From Leeia aquatica (lineage in GTDB: Bacteria; Pseudomonadota; Gammaproteobacteria; Burkholderiales; Leeiaceae): a stretch of DNA of 64,000 nt. This document shows, piece by piece, positions 7,495 to 17,213 of the stretch. The notes under the pieces were generated by a model, which saw nothing but the letters and a program-made list of their open reading frames with translations, ran no database searches and had not been told where the DNA came from. Location of the stretch: positions 248,001-312,000 of the forward strand of contig NZ_JABAIM010000002.1 in the NCBI RefSeq assembly GCF_012641365.1, read 5' to 3'. The position numbers and the translations under genes are program-made. Numbering within the stretch: the stretch's first letter is position 1; each line of letters opens with the position of its first letter.

Positions 7495-9276
7495 ATGCTG
7501 TTTACTGAACTCGGCCTCTCCGAGGAGATTCTGCGTTCCATTGCCGAACAAGGTTACACCGACCCCACGCCCATTCAGGCACAGGCCATCCCAGTGGTAC
7601 TGTCTGGCCGTGATCTGTTGGCTGGGGCACAAACCGGCACCGGTAAAACTGCCGGCTTTACCCTGCCCATCCTGCACCGGCTAAGCAACCGCACCAAACC
7701 AGGCCCTTCCAGTGGTCGCCCGCCGGTACGGGCGCTGATTCTGACACCGACGCGTGAGCTGGCCGCGCAGGTGGAGGAAAGCGTTCGCACCTATGGCAAA
7801 TACCTGAAGCTGGCCTCGATGGTGATGTTTGGCGGGGTCAGCATCAACCCGCAGATCAAGGCGCTGAAAAGCCGGGTCGACATTCTGGTGGCGACACCCG
7901 GCCGCCTGCTGGACCACGTGTCACAAGGCACACTGGACCTGAGTGGCGTTGAGATCCTGGTGCTGGACGAAGCAGACCGCATGCTGGACATGGGTTTCAT
8001 CCGTGACATCCGAAAAATTCTGGCCCTGCTGCCTGCCGAGCGGCAAAACCTGCTGTTCTCCGCCACCTTCTCCGATGAGATCCGTGAGCTGGCGCATGGT
8101 TTGCTGAAAGACCCGGCAGAAGTGGAAGTGGCCCGCCGCAACGCCCCGATTGATCTGGTCACCCAGAAGGTGTATCCCGTCGACAAGGAGCGCAAGCGTG
8201 ACCTGCTGATCAAGCTGATTCAGGATCACAACTGGTTCCAGGTACTGGTCTTTACCCGCACCAAGCATGGCGCCAACGCACTGGCTGAAAAGCTGGCCAA
8301 GGCCGGCATCACCGCGCTCGCCATTCATGGCAACAAGAGCCAGAATGCACGCACCCGTGCGCTGGCCGAATTCAAATCCGGCGAGCTGCAGGTGCTGGTG
8401 GCTACCGATATTGCCGCACGCGGTCTGGACATCGACCAGTTGCCGCATGTGGTCAATTACGAGCTGCCCAATGTATCGGAAGACTATGTGCACCGCATTG
8501 GCCGTACTGGCCGTGCCGGTGCAACCGGCGAAGCCATCTCGCTGGTCTGCCCGGATGAGCAGAAGCTGCTGCGCGATATTGAACGACTGACCAAGCGTGA
8601 CATCGAGCGGGTGCAGGTGGAAGGCTTCGAGCCTGACCCGAATCGCCCGGCAGACCCGCCGCCGCAACAGCGAGGCCGTCAGGCCCGCCCGCAAGGTGAA
8701 GGCCAGCCCAGACAGGGGCGCAAGCCCGCCAGCGAGGGTGCGCCTCAAGCACGTGCGCCGCGCAAGCCTGCTGCAGAAGGTGGCGATCGCCAGCAGCAGG
8801 CGGTGGGTGAGCCACGCCCGCCCCGCAAGCCACAGGAAGGCCCGGCAAAAGGACAGGGTAGGCCACAGCAAGCTCAAGGTCGCGGTCAGCCTTCGCAACA
8901 ACAGAATCGGAACACCCGCAAGCCACGACAGCAAGCCTCCCTGCTGGGCAACCCGCAGCGTCTGGAGGACTTGGATGAAGCCGTCAATGGTAACCGCATC
9001 ATGCCGGATAACCGCGAGATTGATGGCTATCGTGAACTGACCGGGCACCACTTCAACAGTGATGGCTGGGCCAGCACCCAGACCCGCCCCACCCAGCCTC
9101 GCGGCGGTAGCACCCAGGGTAGCGGCAAGCCCGGCAACCGGGGCGACCGTCAGCAAGGCCGCCCGCAGCAGCAAGGCCAAGGCCAAGGCCAGACCCGCCA
9201 GCGCCAAGGTGGCGGCGGCAATGGCAATGGTAATGGCAACCGTAATCGAGGCAACAACTCGCGTCGTGGTGGTTAA
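7495..9276 (+). CDS. rhlE: DEAD-box ATP-dependent RNA helicase RhlE
   Basis: A 593-residue cytoplasmic RNA helicase, active in ribosome assembly and RNA turnover. The core has the Q motif (YTDPTPIQ, 21-28), Walker A AQTGTGKT (45-52), PTRELAAQ (85-92), DEAD (158-161), SAT (189-191) and the C-terminal RecA domain with [10 protein letters not shown]. From about residue 375 a long low-complexity tail rich in Arg, Gln, Gly and Pro follows, ending in Gly-Asn-Arg repeats. Tails of this kind are typical of proteobacterial RhlE and bind RNA. The start at 7495 has GGAG upstream. An unusually long leader precedes it, and a bidirectional terminator follows. Confidence 0.93.
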   Translation: MLFTELGLSEEILRSIAEQGYTDPTPIQAQAIPVVLSGRDLLAGAQTGTGKTAGFTLPILHRLSNRTKPGPSSGRPPVRALILTPTRELAAQVEESVRTYGKYLKLASMVMFGGVSINPQIKALKSRVDILVATPGRLLDHVSQGTLDLSGVEILVLDEADRMLDMGFIRDIRKILALLPAERQNLLFSATFSDEIRELAHGLLKDPAEVEVARRNAPIDLVTQKVYPVDKERKRDLLIKLIQDHNWFQVLVFTRTKHGANALAEKLAKAGITALAIHGNKSQNARTRALAEFKSGELQVLVATDIAARGLDIDQLPHVVNYELPNVSEDYVHRIGRTGRAGATGEAISLVCPDEQKLLRDIERLTKRDIERVQVEGFEPDPNRPADPPPQQRGRQARPQGEGQPRQGRKPASEGAPQARAPRKPAAEGGDRQQQAVGEPRPPRKPQEGPAKGQGRPQQAQGRGQPSQQQNRNTRKPRQQASLLGNPQRLEDLDEAVNGNRIMPDNREIDGYRELTGHHFNSDGWASTQTRPTQPRGGSTQGSGKPGNRGDRQQGRPQQQGQGQGQTRQRQGGGGNGNGNGNRNRGNNSRRGG

Positions 9277-9309
9277 GCCGGTGAGCCATTAGCGCCTTGC
9301 CGCCCATGC

Positions 9310-9346
9310 AAAAACCGCCAGCCGGGATGACCGCTGGCGGTTTTTT
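9310..9346. terminator. Bidirectional terminator between rhlE and the CoA-transferase gene
   Basis: The stem ACCGCCAGC/GCTGGCGGT has AAAAA on its left and TTTTTT on its right, so it can end transcripts from both convergent genes. Confidence 0.92.
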
Positions 9347-9373
9347 CATGGGGTCAAGCAGGTCGACCCCGTA

Positions 9374-10582
9374 TCAGATCACCCCACGCGCCTGCAATTG
9401 CGCCAAGGCCTCATCCGATTTCCCCAACAGCGATTGCAAGACTGCCGCCGTATGCTGTCCCAGCAAGGGCGGTGGCGTCTCATACTGGATTGGCGTGGCC
9501 GAGAAGCGCATTGGGCTGGCCACTTGCGGCACACTGCCCGCCACAGGGTGGGGGATGTCCACCCGCATGCCGCGATGCTGGATCTGCGGATCGGCAAACG
9601 CCTGCGGGATGGTATTGATCGGACCGCAGGGAATGGTCTCTGCATCCAGCAGCGCAATCCATTCATCGCGCGTGCGGGTACGCATCACCTCGGCGATCAT
9701 CGGTACCAGCACCTGCCGATGCTGCACCCGCGCCCGATTGGTGGCAAAGCGTTCGTCCGCCGCCCATTCCGGGTGACCGCACAAGGCCGCATAGCGCGCG
9801 AACTGGCTGTCATTGCCCACCGCCACAATCACGTGGCCATCCGCCGTAGCAAACACCTGATAGGGCACGATATTGGCGTGCGCATTGCCTTGTCGTGGCG
9901 GTGTCACCCCACCGATCAGATGGTTCATGTTGACGTTGGCCAGCATCGCCAGCTGGCAATCCAGCAAGGCGATGTCGATATGCTGCCCCTGCCCGCTTTG
10001 CTGCCGATGGAACAGGGCGGCGAGGATGGCCGTGGTGGCATACATGCCGGTAAACAGATCGGCAACTGCCACCCCAACCTTCTGTGGCTCGCCATCCGGG
10101 GCGCCGGTGATGCTCATCAGCCCCCCCAACCCTTGTACCATGAAGTCATAACCGGCCCGGTCGGCATAGGGCCCGGTCTGACCAAAACCGGTGATGGAGC
10201 AGTACACCAGGTCGGGTTTGATCGCTTTCAGGCTGTCGTAGTCCAGCTGGTACTTGCGTAAGCCGCCGACCTTGAAGTTCTCCAGCACCACATCACAGTG
10301 CTTGACCAGCTCGTGCAACAGCGCCTGCCCTTCGGGCTGGGTGAAATCCACCGTGATGGACTGCTTGCCACGGTTGGCACACAGGTAGTAAGCGGCCTCA
10401 CGGGTATCCTGCCCGTCGCGATCCTTGAGGAAGGGGGGCCCCCAGCCGCGGGTATCATCGCCCTGGCCGGGTCGCTCCACCTTGATGACCTGCGCCCCCA
10501 GATCAGCCAGATTCTGACTGCACCACGGTCCGGCCAGCACCCGGGAGAGATCCAGCACGCGAATGGAAGACAAGGCACTCAT
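9374..10582 (-). CDS. gcdG: CaiB/BaiF family CoA-transferase, probably glutarate CoA-transferase
   Basis: A 402-residue class III CoA-transferase. It carries the N-terminal LDLSRVLAGPWCSQNLADLG signature and the nucleophilic Asp146 in RAGYDFMVQG. It lies 84 nt downstream of the glutaryl-CoA dehydrogenase gene on the same strand. Pseudomonas and relatives pair these as gcdH-gcdG, where the transferase activates glutarate with CoA from succinyl-CoA. The pair would complete lysine or glutarate catabolism to crotonyl-CoA and CO2. Another dicarboxylate substrate is possible. AGGAA precedes the start, and the gene ends at a bidirectional terminator. Confidence 0.82.
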   Translation of the reverse strand: MSALSSIRVLDLSRVLAGPWCSQNLADLGAQVIKVERPGQGDDTRGWGPPFLKDRDGQDTREAAYYLCANRGKQSITVDFTQPEGQALLHELVKHCDVVLENFKVGGLRKYQLDYDSLKAIKPDLVYCSITGFGQTGPYADRAGYDFMVQGLGGLMSITGAPDGEPQKVGVAVADLFTGMYATTAILAALFHRQQSGQGQHIDIALLDCQLAMLANVNMNHLIGGVTPPRQGNAHANIVPYQVFATADGHVIVAVGNDSQFARYAALCGHPEWAADERFATNRARVQHRQVLVPMIAEVMRTRTRDEWIALLDAETIPCGPINTIPQAFADPQIQHRGMRVDIPHPVAGSVPQVASPMRFSATPIQYETPPPLLGQHTAAVLQSLLGKSDEALAQLQARGVI

Positions 10583-10666
10583 GGGTTGTTCCTGCCAGAG
10601 AGGTGGGGGGGGGTGCCCGCAGCGGGACGAGGGGAAGCCGCCAGCACACCCGAAACAAGGAGGTGC

Positions 10667-11845
10667 TTAACTGAAAGCCTGGATGCCGGTCTGTGCACGT
10701 CCCAGGATCAGCGCATGGATGTCGTGGGTGCCTTCATAGGTATTGACCGCCTCCAGGTTCATCACATGGCGAATGACGTGAAACTCGTCCGCGATGCCGT
10801 TGCCACCGTGCATGTCACGCGAGACACGGGCAATCTCCAGCGCCTTGCCGCAGTTATTGCGTTTGATCAGCGAGATCATTTCCGGCGCCCATTGCTCTTC
10901 GTCCAGCAGGCGGCCGACGCGCAGGGCAGCCTGCAAGCCCAGCGTGATCTCGGTCTGCATATTGGCCAGCTTCAGTTGCACCAGCTGGTTGGCGGCCAGC
11001 GGGCGGTTGAACTGCTTGCGGTCCAGCGTGTACTGACGGGCAGCATGCCAGCAGAACTCTGCTGCGCCCATGGCGCCCCAGGCAATGCCGTAGCGCGCCT
11101 TGTTCAGGCAGCCAAACGGCCCCTTGAGGCCTTTCACATTGGGCAGCAATTGCGCATCCGGCACAAACACTTCGTCCATCACGATTTCGCCGGTGATCGA
11201 TGCACGCAGGGAAAACTTGCCTTCGATCTTCGGTGCGTGCAGGCCCTTCATGCCCTTTTCCAGAATGAAGCCGCGAATCTCGCCCGCATCATCCTTGCCC
11301 CACACCACAAAGACATCGGCGATCGGCGAGTTGGTAATCCACATTTTACTGCCGGACAGCATATAGCCACCATCAACCTTGCGGGCACGGGTGATCATAC
11401 TGCCGGGGTCGGAGCCGTGATTGGGTTCGGTCAGGCCAAAGCAGCCTACCCATTCGCCACTGGCCAGCTTGGGCAGGTACTTCATGCGCTGCGCTTCGCT
11501 ACCGTAGGCGTAGATCGGGTACATCACCAGCGAGCTTTGTACGCTCATGGCAGAACGATAGCCAGAATCCACCCGCTCCACTTCACGTGCGATCAGACCA
11601 TAGGCCACATGGCCCAGCCCGGCACCACCGTATTGCTCCGGAATGGTCGCGCCCAGGAAACCCAGCTCACCCATCTCGCTCATGATGCTGCGATCGAACT
11701 GCTCATGGCGGTTGGCTTCCAGCACGCGCGGCATCAACTGTTCCTGACAGTAGCTGTGTGCGGCATCACGCACCATGCGCTCGTCTTCGGTCAGTTGCTG
11801 GGTCAGCTGCAGGGCATCATCCCATTGAAAGTTGAAGCGGCTCAT
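10667..11845 (-). CDS. gcdH: Glutaryl-CoA dehydrogenase
   Basis: A 392-residue FAD-dependent acyl-CoA dehydrogenase that oxidises and decarboxylates glutaryl-CoA to crotonyl-CoA. The catalytic base is Glu371 in [16 protein letters not shown], the position expected for the glutaryl branch, and [17 protein letters not shown] is the FAD-contact region. The short N-terminus with FNFQWDDAL matches bacterial GcdH. AGGAG lies 7-8 nt before the ATG. It is first in a two-gene unit with the CoA-transferase. No LysR-type GcdR gene is adjacent, but palindromes just upstream (11870-11892) could be a regulator site. Confidence 0.93.
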   Translation of the reverse strand: MSRFNFQWDDALQLTQQLTEDERMVRDAAHSYCQEQLMPRVLEANRHEQFDRSIMSEMGELGFLGATIPEQYGGAGLGHVAYGLIAREVERVDSGYRSAMSVQSSLVMYPIYAYGSEAQRMKYLPKLASGEWVGCFGLTEPNHGSDPGSMITRARKVDGGYMLSGSKMWITNSPIADVFVVWGKDDAGEIRGFILEKGMKGLHAPKIEGKFSLRASITGEIVMDEVFVPDAQLLPNVKGLKGPFGCLNKARYGIAWGAMGAAEFCWHAARQYTLDRKQFNRPLAANQLVQLKLANMQTEITLGLQAALRVGRLLDEEQWAPEMISLIKRNNCGKALEIARVSRDMHGGNGIADEFHVIRHVMNLEAVNTYEGTHDIHALILGRAQTGIQAFS

Positions 11846-11869
11846 CGTGGGTCTCCTGTGGTTTATTAG

Positions 11870-11892
11870 TTCCGCTTGGCGGAATAATATTC
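11870..11892. promoter_or_regulatory. Palindromes upstream of gcdH
   Basis: TTCCGC-TTG-GCGGAA (11870-11884) is a perfect 6-bp-arm inverted repeat. It abuts GAATA-A-TATTC (11882-11892), a second short palindrome. They sit 25-47 nt before the gcdH start, where a promoter or operator would be. Confidence 0.45.
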
Positions 11893-12011
11893 TGCAATGC
11901 GAAAATACTACCGTAAAACCGGGCAGGCTGCAATTTTCAACCTTGCAGTTTTTACAGCCCAGTCAAAGTGGTCTGCTCGCAAGTCCTGCTGTTTCAGGCT
12001 AGGATAACACC

Positions 12012-14459
12012 ATGACTCGTCAAGACTGCCTGAACGCCGCCTCCAGCGCCTTTCTGCAAACGTGCACCACCCTGTTGCCCGCCATGCTCGAGGCCGCAAA
12101 GGACCGTCTGTTTGAACGTGCCGAGCACGCCACGTCCATGCAATTGCAAGGTCTATTGCTGGATAGCCGCACGGTGCTCAGCAATGAATCTGATGCCTTG
12201 CAAGATGCCATCGTACTGGCTTTGCAGCCCCTGCTGGAGCGCAGCTTGCAGACCGCTTTCAGCAGTTATCGCCCCAGCTATGCCGACCGCCTCAACCAGA
12301 GTCTGTCTTTGGTGAGCATGCAAGCGGTTGAATCTGAAATGCGCCTGGATGGCATCTGCCGCCAGCTCAGAGAGCACGCGGGAGAACAACTCTCGGATCT
12401 GACCATCCGCATCACCGTGCTGTTCGGGCAAACCCATGCGATCGAACGGGAAAACCCGTTTCGGCCCTACCTGCTGGCCAAGGGATTGGCCAATGGTGTG
12501 GAGCGCATGGCGTGGTCACGCGATATAAGTGATGTTCTGATTGATCAGCTGGCGCTGAGCTTGTACCCATCTGCCGCCCAGATTTACCAGGCCACCAACC
12601 AATCCTTGGCAGAGCAGGGGGTACCGGCGGAACTGCCCTTGCAGGTGGTGCAACGTCCGGAGCGCGCACCGCGCCCCACCCCTGCAGCACCGCCCATGCC
12701 GGATACCCCGCAAGGGCCTGATCAGCTGACCTCGCCCAGCAGCAACACGCCCTCACCCGAAGCAATGCTGATGCAAATGGTTCAGCGCCGCAGCATGCCT
12801 CGCCCCACAGGCGTGCCCTCCTCTGCGATGCCCACCGGAGAAATGCTCCAATCTGCCCAGCAGTCTGTCGGCATGCAGGGCAGTGCGCCCTCCAGCGAAC
12901 AGGAGGGTTGGGGAAGCTGGCTGATTGGCCCACAGCAGGTTGGCGCCATGCTGCGGGGCTTGTTTCAGGGAGAGGACAGCATCAGCGCGGGTGACGCCAC
13001 CCCCCACCCCCCGCTGGTAGCCACTGAGCTGGAATCCAGCCTGGTGCAATCCATCAGCACCCTGCAGCAAGCCGCCACGCCGGATAGCCAGCACATGCGG
13101 GATGCACACGGCCAGCTGCGCAACCTGATTCTGGAGAACCGCAGCTACCTGGGCAGCCTGACCAGTCATCCGCAAGAGCTGATGGTGATTGATCTGGTGT
13201 CCATGCTGTTCGAGCTGATCCTGCGTGACGGCAAGGTGCCTACCGACGTCCGCACCCAGCTGGGTCGCATGCAGTTTCTGGTGCTGAAGCAAGCGCTGAC
13301 CGATCCCACCTTGCTCACCCAGAAGCAGCACCCGGCGCGCCAGCTGGTGAACCGCATCGGCAGCATTTCTCTGGGGCTGCAGCAAATCGACCCCAGCGGC
13401 GAGCGGGTCACCCAGGAAATCAGCCATATCGTCGAAACCCTGCTGCAAGACGATGCCCCCGGCACTGAGCGGTTTACCCGCATGCTCGATCAGCTGGAAA
13501 GCTTCATCAGTCATGTGCTGAACAGCCAGGATGAGCCTGTACATCAAACCCTGCAGGCACTGGCAACCGCCGACAAACGCAGTGCCCGGCTTGGGCAGAT
13601 TGTGTTGCAGTTGACCGATGCTATCGGGGAACTGCAAATCTCGCCTTTGCTGTGGGGCTTTCTAAGCGATACCTGGGCGCGGGTGATTGAGCGTGCCGAG
13701 CAATCCGACCTGTTGCAAAGCCAGGTGTTTAGGGCCTGTGTGCCCCGCCTGCTGTGGAGTGCCGAGCCCAAGCTGACGGAAGAGGACCGCCGCCAATTGA
13801 CCCGCGCGCTCCCGGCCCTGGTCAATACCCTGCGCAGTGGCATGCAGTTCATCGGGCAACCGGCAGCGGAAACCGATCAACTGATGCGGAACTTTTCCGG
13901 CCTGCATCGCCAGGCCTTGCAGGCAAACCCGCTCCAGTTGCCTGGCTTGACCCTGACCGCCTTTGAGCAGCGCTTTCACGCCTTCATTCATGACAATGCG
14001 CCGGATGCGGCTCCCCACAGCGATGCGGCGGAGCCTCACCCCTTGGTTCGTAATGAGGAACTGAGTCAGGTGAATGCCAGCATTGAGGTGCTGGATAGTC
14101 AGCATGACGCCGTGCGATCCATCGTCAACGAATACCTGTATGGCAGCGAGCCCAGCGTACAGTTCGACAAGGCCACCGAGCAAAGCGCGCTGGAACGTTT
14201 ACGGATTGGGGTTGCGGTGGAGGTTAATCTGGATGGCCGCCCACAGCGGGCGGTATTGAGCTGGGTTGACCCCGACGAGCCGCGGATGGTGATCCGCATT
14301 GGTGACCACCCCACCCCGTCGGTGATGACGGTCAAGCTGTTCCTGCAACTGATCCGCATCGGACGGGCACGCTTTCTGGAAGATCGCCCGCTGTTCGAGC
14401 GTGCCGTCACATTGCTGCTGGAAAACGCCGACAAGGTGGACCGCTCACGCGCAGCCTGA
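12012..14459 (+). CDS. DUF1631 family protein of unknown function
   Basis: An 815-residue cytoplasmic protein with no signal peptide or membrane segments. Its N-terminal helical region (FGQTHAIERENPFRPYLLAKGL near residue 136) and overall length fit the DUF1631 family, found mainly in beta- and gammaproteobacteria and without an established role. Residues 215-300 are rich in Pro, Ser, Gln and Met and look disordered. The C-terminal 80 residues (about 730-810) resemble a small beta-barrel, reminiscent of PilZ-like folds, with RLRIGVAVEVNLDGRPQRA. That comparison is weak. AGGA precedes the ATG. Its end overlaps the convergent phosphofructokinase gene by 15 nt. Confidence 0.75.
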   Translation: MTRQDCLNAASSAFLQTCTTLLPAMLEAAKDRLFERAEHATSMQLQGLLLDSRTVLSNESDALQDAIVLALQPLLERSLQTAFSSYRPSYADRLNQSLSLVSMQAVESEMRLDGICRQLREHAGEQLSDLTIRITVLFGQTHAIERENPFRPYLLAKGLANGVERMAWSRDISDVLIDQLALSLYPSAAQIYQATNQSLAEQGVPAELPLQVVQRPERAPRPTPAAPPMPDTPQGPDQLTSPSSNTPSPEAMLMQMVQRRSMPRPTGVPSSAMPTGEMLQSAQQSVGMQGSAPSSEQEGWGSWLIGPQQVGAMLRGLFQGEDSISAGDATPHPPLVATELESSLVQSISTLQQAATPDSQHMRDAHGQLRNLILENRSYLGSLTSHPQELMVIDLVSMLFELILRDGKVPTDVRTQLGRMQFLVLKQALTDPTLLTQKQHPARQLVNRIGSISLGLQQIDPSGERVTQEISHIVETLLQDDAPGTERFTRMLDQLESFISHVLNSQDEPVHQTLQALATADKRSARLGQIVLQLTDAIGELQISPLLWGFLSDTWARVIERAEQSDLLQSQVFRACVPRLLWSAEPKLTEEDRRQLTRALPALVNTLRSGMQFIGQPAAETDQLMRNFSGLHRQALQANPLQLPGLTLTAFEQRFHAFIHDNAPDAAPHSDAAEPHPLVRNEELSQVNASIEVLDSQHDAVRSIVNEYLYGSEPSVQFDKATEQSALERLRIGVAVEVNLDGRPQRAVLSWVDPDEPRMVIRIGDHPTPSVMTVKLFLQLIRIGRARFLEDRPLFERAVTLLLENADKVDRSRAA

Positions 14460-15566
14460 GCCTGCCTCATCACCAAAGCAGGTTCCCAGCGCACGGGCGG
14501 CCTGGATCAGATCATGGTCTGCCGGGACATTGCGCCGCCCGGCAAGCGTCGCGGACAAGGGTACCGTGCAGGTCCCCATCTGGTGATACGCCACCAGAAC
14601 ACCAGATTCCCCACGGCAGATGCAATCTGCGGCATGGCTGCCCAGCCGGGTCGCCAGGATGCGGTCAAACGCGGTCGGGGATCCACCGCGCTGTAAATGC
14701 CCCAGCACCGTGACCCGTGCCTCCAGCCCGGTTCCCGCCTCTATATGCTCCGCTACCACGGCCCCAATCCCTCCCAGCCGCTTGGGATCGGTACGGCGGC
14801 GATCCATGCGCTGCACCACTTCGCCGCCGGTGGGAAGTTGTGCACCTTCTGCCACGCAGATAATGCTATAGCGCATGCCCATGGCTGCACGCGCCTTGAC
14901 CTTGTCAAACACGGCTTGCCACTGGAACGGGATCTCGGGCAGCAGGATCACGTCAGCACCACCGGCCACCCCGCCCATCAGCGCAATCCAGCCCGCGGTA
15001 CGGCCCATCACCTCCAGCACCATCACCCGGTGGTGCGAGGAGGCTGTGGTGGTCAACCGGTCCAGCGCCTCGCTCACCACGGCCGTTGCGGTATCAAAAC
15101 CAAAGGTCTGGTCCGTGGCCAGCAAATCGTTGTCAATGGTCTTGGGTACGCCGACAACCTCCACCCCCAGCCGCTGCAGACGATCCGCCATCTGCATGGT
15201 GCCATCACCACCGACTACCACCACACCATCCAGCTGCCAGTGCTGCACCTGCGCCAGCAAGCGCCCGGAGCAATCCTGCCAGTCCGTTTTGCCATCCTGC
15301 CCCACCACCGGATAACGCCAGGGGTCCCCTTTGTTGGACGAGCCGAGGATGGTGCCGCCATCTTGCAAAATACCTGCGACACGCTCCTCCGTCAGCTCGC
15401 TGCCGCGCCCCTCGATCAAACCCTCAAAGCCATCCTCGATGCCCAGCACGGTCGCGCCATACTGCCTGCGAGCCGTCAGCGTTACCGCACGGATGACGGC
15501 GTTCAATCCGGGGCAGTCGCCGCCGCCAGTCAGGATTCCAATACGGGGATGCATGTGGCTTGGCAT
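14445..15566 (-). CDS. 6-phosphofructokinase, ATP-type with group III features
   Basis: A 373-residue phosphofructokinase that phosphorylates fructose 6-phosphate. It shows GILTGGGDCPGLNAVIRA at the N-terminus, GGDGTMQMA and PKTIDNDLLATDQTFGFDTA. Gly after GGD indicates ATP rather than pyrophosphate as donor, because pyrophosphate enzymes carry Asp there. Lys in PKTIDND rather than Gly is characteristic of the group III (actinobacterial-like) lineage, not E. coli PfkA. The ATG at 15566 is preferred to an upstream in-frame TTG at 15581; GAGAA lies nearby. The same window encodes a full Entner-Doudoroff route, so this organism may keep both glycolytic branches or use the enzyme for a side reaction. 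Confidence 0.88.
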   Translation of the reverse strand: MPSHMHPRIGILTGGGDCPGLNAVIRAVTLTARRQYGATVLGIEDGFEGLIEGRGSELTEERVAGILQDGGTILGSSNKGDPWRYPVVGQDGKTDWQDCSGRLLAQVQHWQLDGVVVVGGDGTMQMADRLQRLGVEVVGVPKTIDNDLLATDQTFGFDTATAVVSEALDRLTTTASSHHRVMVLEVMGRTAGWIALMGGVAGGADVILLPEIPFQWQAVFDKVKARAAMGMRYSIICVAEGAQLPTGGEVVQRMDRRRTDPKRLGGIGAVVAEHIEAGTGLEARVTVLGHLQRGGSPTAFDRILATRLGSHAADCICRGESGVLVAYHQMGTCTVPLSATLAGRRNVPADHDLIQAARALGTCFGDEAGSGCA

Positions 15567-15655
15567 GATGATTCTCGGCAATGGTTTACCCTTGAGGGTA
15601 GCAGGCCCGCTGCATGGTGTCAGCGCCTGCAGGGCTGTGCTAGGCTAGGTGCATC

Positions 15656-16513
15656 ATGACATTCCCTGAATTCACACCGCTGCAGGCATTGATCAGACAT
15701 GCCCAGACGCACCTGCAAGGTCGCCCCATCGCACTGGGACAAGATGCAGACCTGTTACTAATCACCAGCCGCCGCCTGCAGCACATCCAGCGCGTTCCCA
15801 CCCATGACCCTGCCCTGATCCTGGTTCTGCAGGGCACCAAGCTGCTTTACCCTGAAGGCGAGCAAACGCTCTACACCCCGCAGCATGCAATCGCCATGCG
15901 TGCAGGCTGCGCGCTGGACATCACCAACCTCCCGCCTGCTGGCGCGCCCTACCTGGCGCTGGCGGTGGCCTTCAAGCCCGCGCTACTGGAACGTTTCCAG
16001 CGTGCCTATCCAGAGTGGTCCGCCCCTCAGTCCGCCCCCGCTCCACTGCTACAACGCCTGCACCAGCGCCAACCGCTGGAGAGGATTGCCTTGTCGCTGC
16101 TGGAGCAGCTGGACGGTTCCGGCAGTCTGTTACATACCCACCTGCTGCTGGAGCTGCTGCTGCACAGCCTGCTGCAGGGGGGAAGCAATCTGCTGTGGCA
16201 TGCAGAGCCGGACCTCGGCAGTCGCCTGCGACACTGGCTGAGCAGCGATCCAGCCCGTGAATGGCGCGCGGACGATCTGGCAGAACAGTTGCAGATCGAT
16301 CCCTCTACCCTGCGCCGCCATTTGCGACGGCAAGGTACCTCCTTTCGACAGCTGCTGGAAGACGTGCGTCTCAGTCACGGTCTTTCGCTGCTGCAAGGTC
16401 AGCACCTGCCCGTAGGCGAAGTCAGTCAGCGCTGCGGTTACGCCTCACCCTCGCGCTTTGCCGCTCGCTTCCGTCAGCGCTTCGGCCTGCCTCCCTCACA
16501 AATTCACCCTTGA
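15656..16513 (+). CDS. AraC family transcriptional regulator
   Basis: A 285-residue regulator. The N-terminal half (about residues 20-150) is a cupin-like AraC_N domain, with LQHIQRVPTHDPALILVLQG and a TPQHAIAMRAG strand. The C-terminal half has two helix-turn-helix motifs: WRADDLAEQLQIDPSTLRRH, then VGEVSQRCGYASPSRFAARF, followed by GLPPSQ. It is transcribed away from the phosphofructokinase gene, 89 nt distant, and upstream of a secreted PEBP-like gene. Its target and inducer are unknown. The AraC_N type usually senses small organic molecules. Confidence 0.87.
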   Translation: MTFPEFTPLQALIRHAQTHLQGRPIALGQDADLLLITSRRLQHIQRVPTHDPALILVLQGTKLLYPEGEQTLYTPQHAIAMRAGCALDITNLPPAGAPYLALAVAFKPALLERFQRAYPEWSAPQSAPAPLLQRLHQRQPLERIALSLLEQLDGSGSLLHTHLLLELLLHSLLQGGSNLLWHAEPDLGSRLRHWLSSDPAREWRADDLAEQLQIDPSTLRRHLRRQGTSFRQLLEDVRLSHGLSLLQGQHLPVGEVSQRCGYASPSRFAARFRQRFGLPPSQIHP

Positions 16514-16613
16514 TACCCGATTCGGGCGCATGGCTGCCCGGTAGCGGCGCGCGTGCGGTATGTGAGCACGACATACTGTCGCTGCACTGTTCAACCACAC
16601 GGAGAAATACCCC

Positions 16614-17159
16614 ATGCGAACCCATTTCCTGCTGACCACTTTGAGTGCCTTGCTGGGTAACCTCGCGCTCGCCGCCGACTTCAGCCTGAGCAGCCCCGAC
16701 TTGCAAGCGGGTACTACCCTGCCCATGGCACAAGTGGCCAACGACTTCGGCTGCCATGGCGGCAACATCCAGCCCGCCCTGCAGTGGGACAACCCGCCAG
16801 CGGGCACCCAGAGCTATGCCATCACCGTCTATGACCCGGATGCGCCTACCGGCAGCGGCTGGTGGCACTGGCTGGCCTTCAACCTTCCCGCCAATACTCG
16901 CAGCCTGCCCAGCAATGCCAGCGCTGAACACAAGCTCCCCGCGGGTACCGTAGAGACTCGCACCGATGTCGGTTACCCCGGCTTCTTCGGCGCCTGCCCA
17001 CCTGTGGGTGACAAACCGCACCGCTACATCTTCACCGTGCACGCCCTGAAAGTACCCAAACTGGACCTGCCCGTCAGCGCATCCGGCGCACTGGTCGGCT
17101 ACATGATCAATGCCAACCAGATCAGCAAAGCCAGTTTTACCATGCATTACAGCAGGTAG
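16614..17159 (+). CDS. Secreted YbhB/YbcL-type (PEBP/RKIP-like) protein
   Basis: A 181-residue protein with a signal peptide (MRTHFLLTTLSALLGNLALA, cleaved before ADFSL), then a phosphatidylethanolamine-binding protein fold. The conserved CHGGNIQPALQW, YDPDAPTGSGWWHW and GYPGFFGACPPVGDKPHRY blocks form the anion-binding pocket. It is periplasmic by prediction. Family members in bacteria have no well-defined substrate. GGAG lies at a normal distance. The gene ends at the bidirectional terminator shared with queF. Confidence 0.9.
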   Translation: MRTHFLLTTLSALLGNLALAADFSLSSPDLQAGTTLPMAQVANDFGCHGGNIQPALQWDNPPAGTQSYAITVYDPDAPTGSGWWHWLAFNLPANTRSLPSNASAEHKLPAGTVETRTDVGYPGFFGACPPVGDKPHRYIFTVHALKVPKLDLPVSASGALVGYMINANQISKASFTMHYSR

Positions 17160-17182
17160 ACTGACTCGCTTGGCTCAGCATG

Positions 17183-17213
17183 AAAAAAACCCACCTTTCG
17201 GTGGGCTTTTTTA
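17183..17213. terminator. Bidirectional terminator between the PEBP gene and queF
   Basis: CCCACC-TTTC-GGTGGG has seven A on the left (17183-17189) and a T run on the right. The last bases overlap the queF stop codon. Confidence 0.9.

Noticed and set aside
7921-9207. Minus-strand open frame opposite rhlE with a Leu/Ala-rich translation resembling a membrane protein
   Set aside because: The hydrophobic look comes from reading the Gln/Arg/Gly-rich tail of rhlE backwards; rhlE itself has every helicase motif.
8640-9276. Short-period repeats in the 3' part of rhlE, possible tandem repeat or CRISPR-like array
   Set aside because: They are codon-level repeats encoding the Gln/Arg/Gly-rich tail, with no regular spacer-repeat structure.
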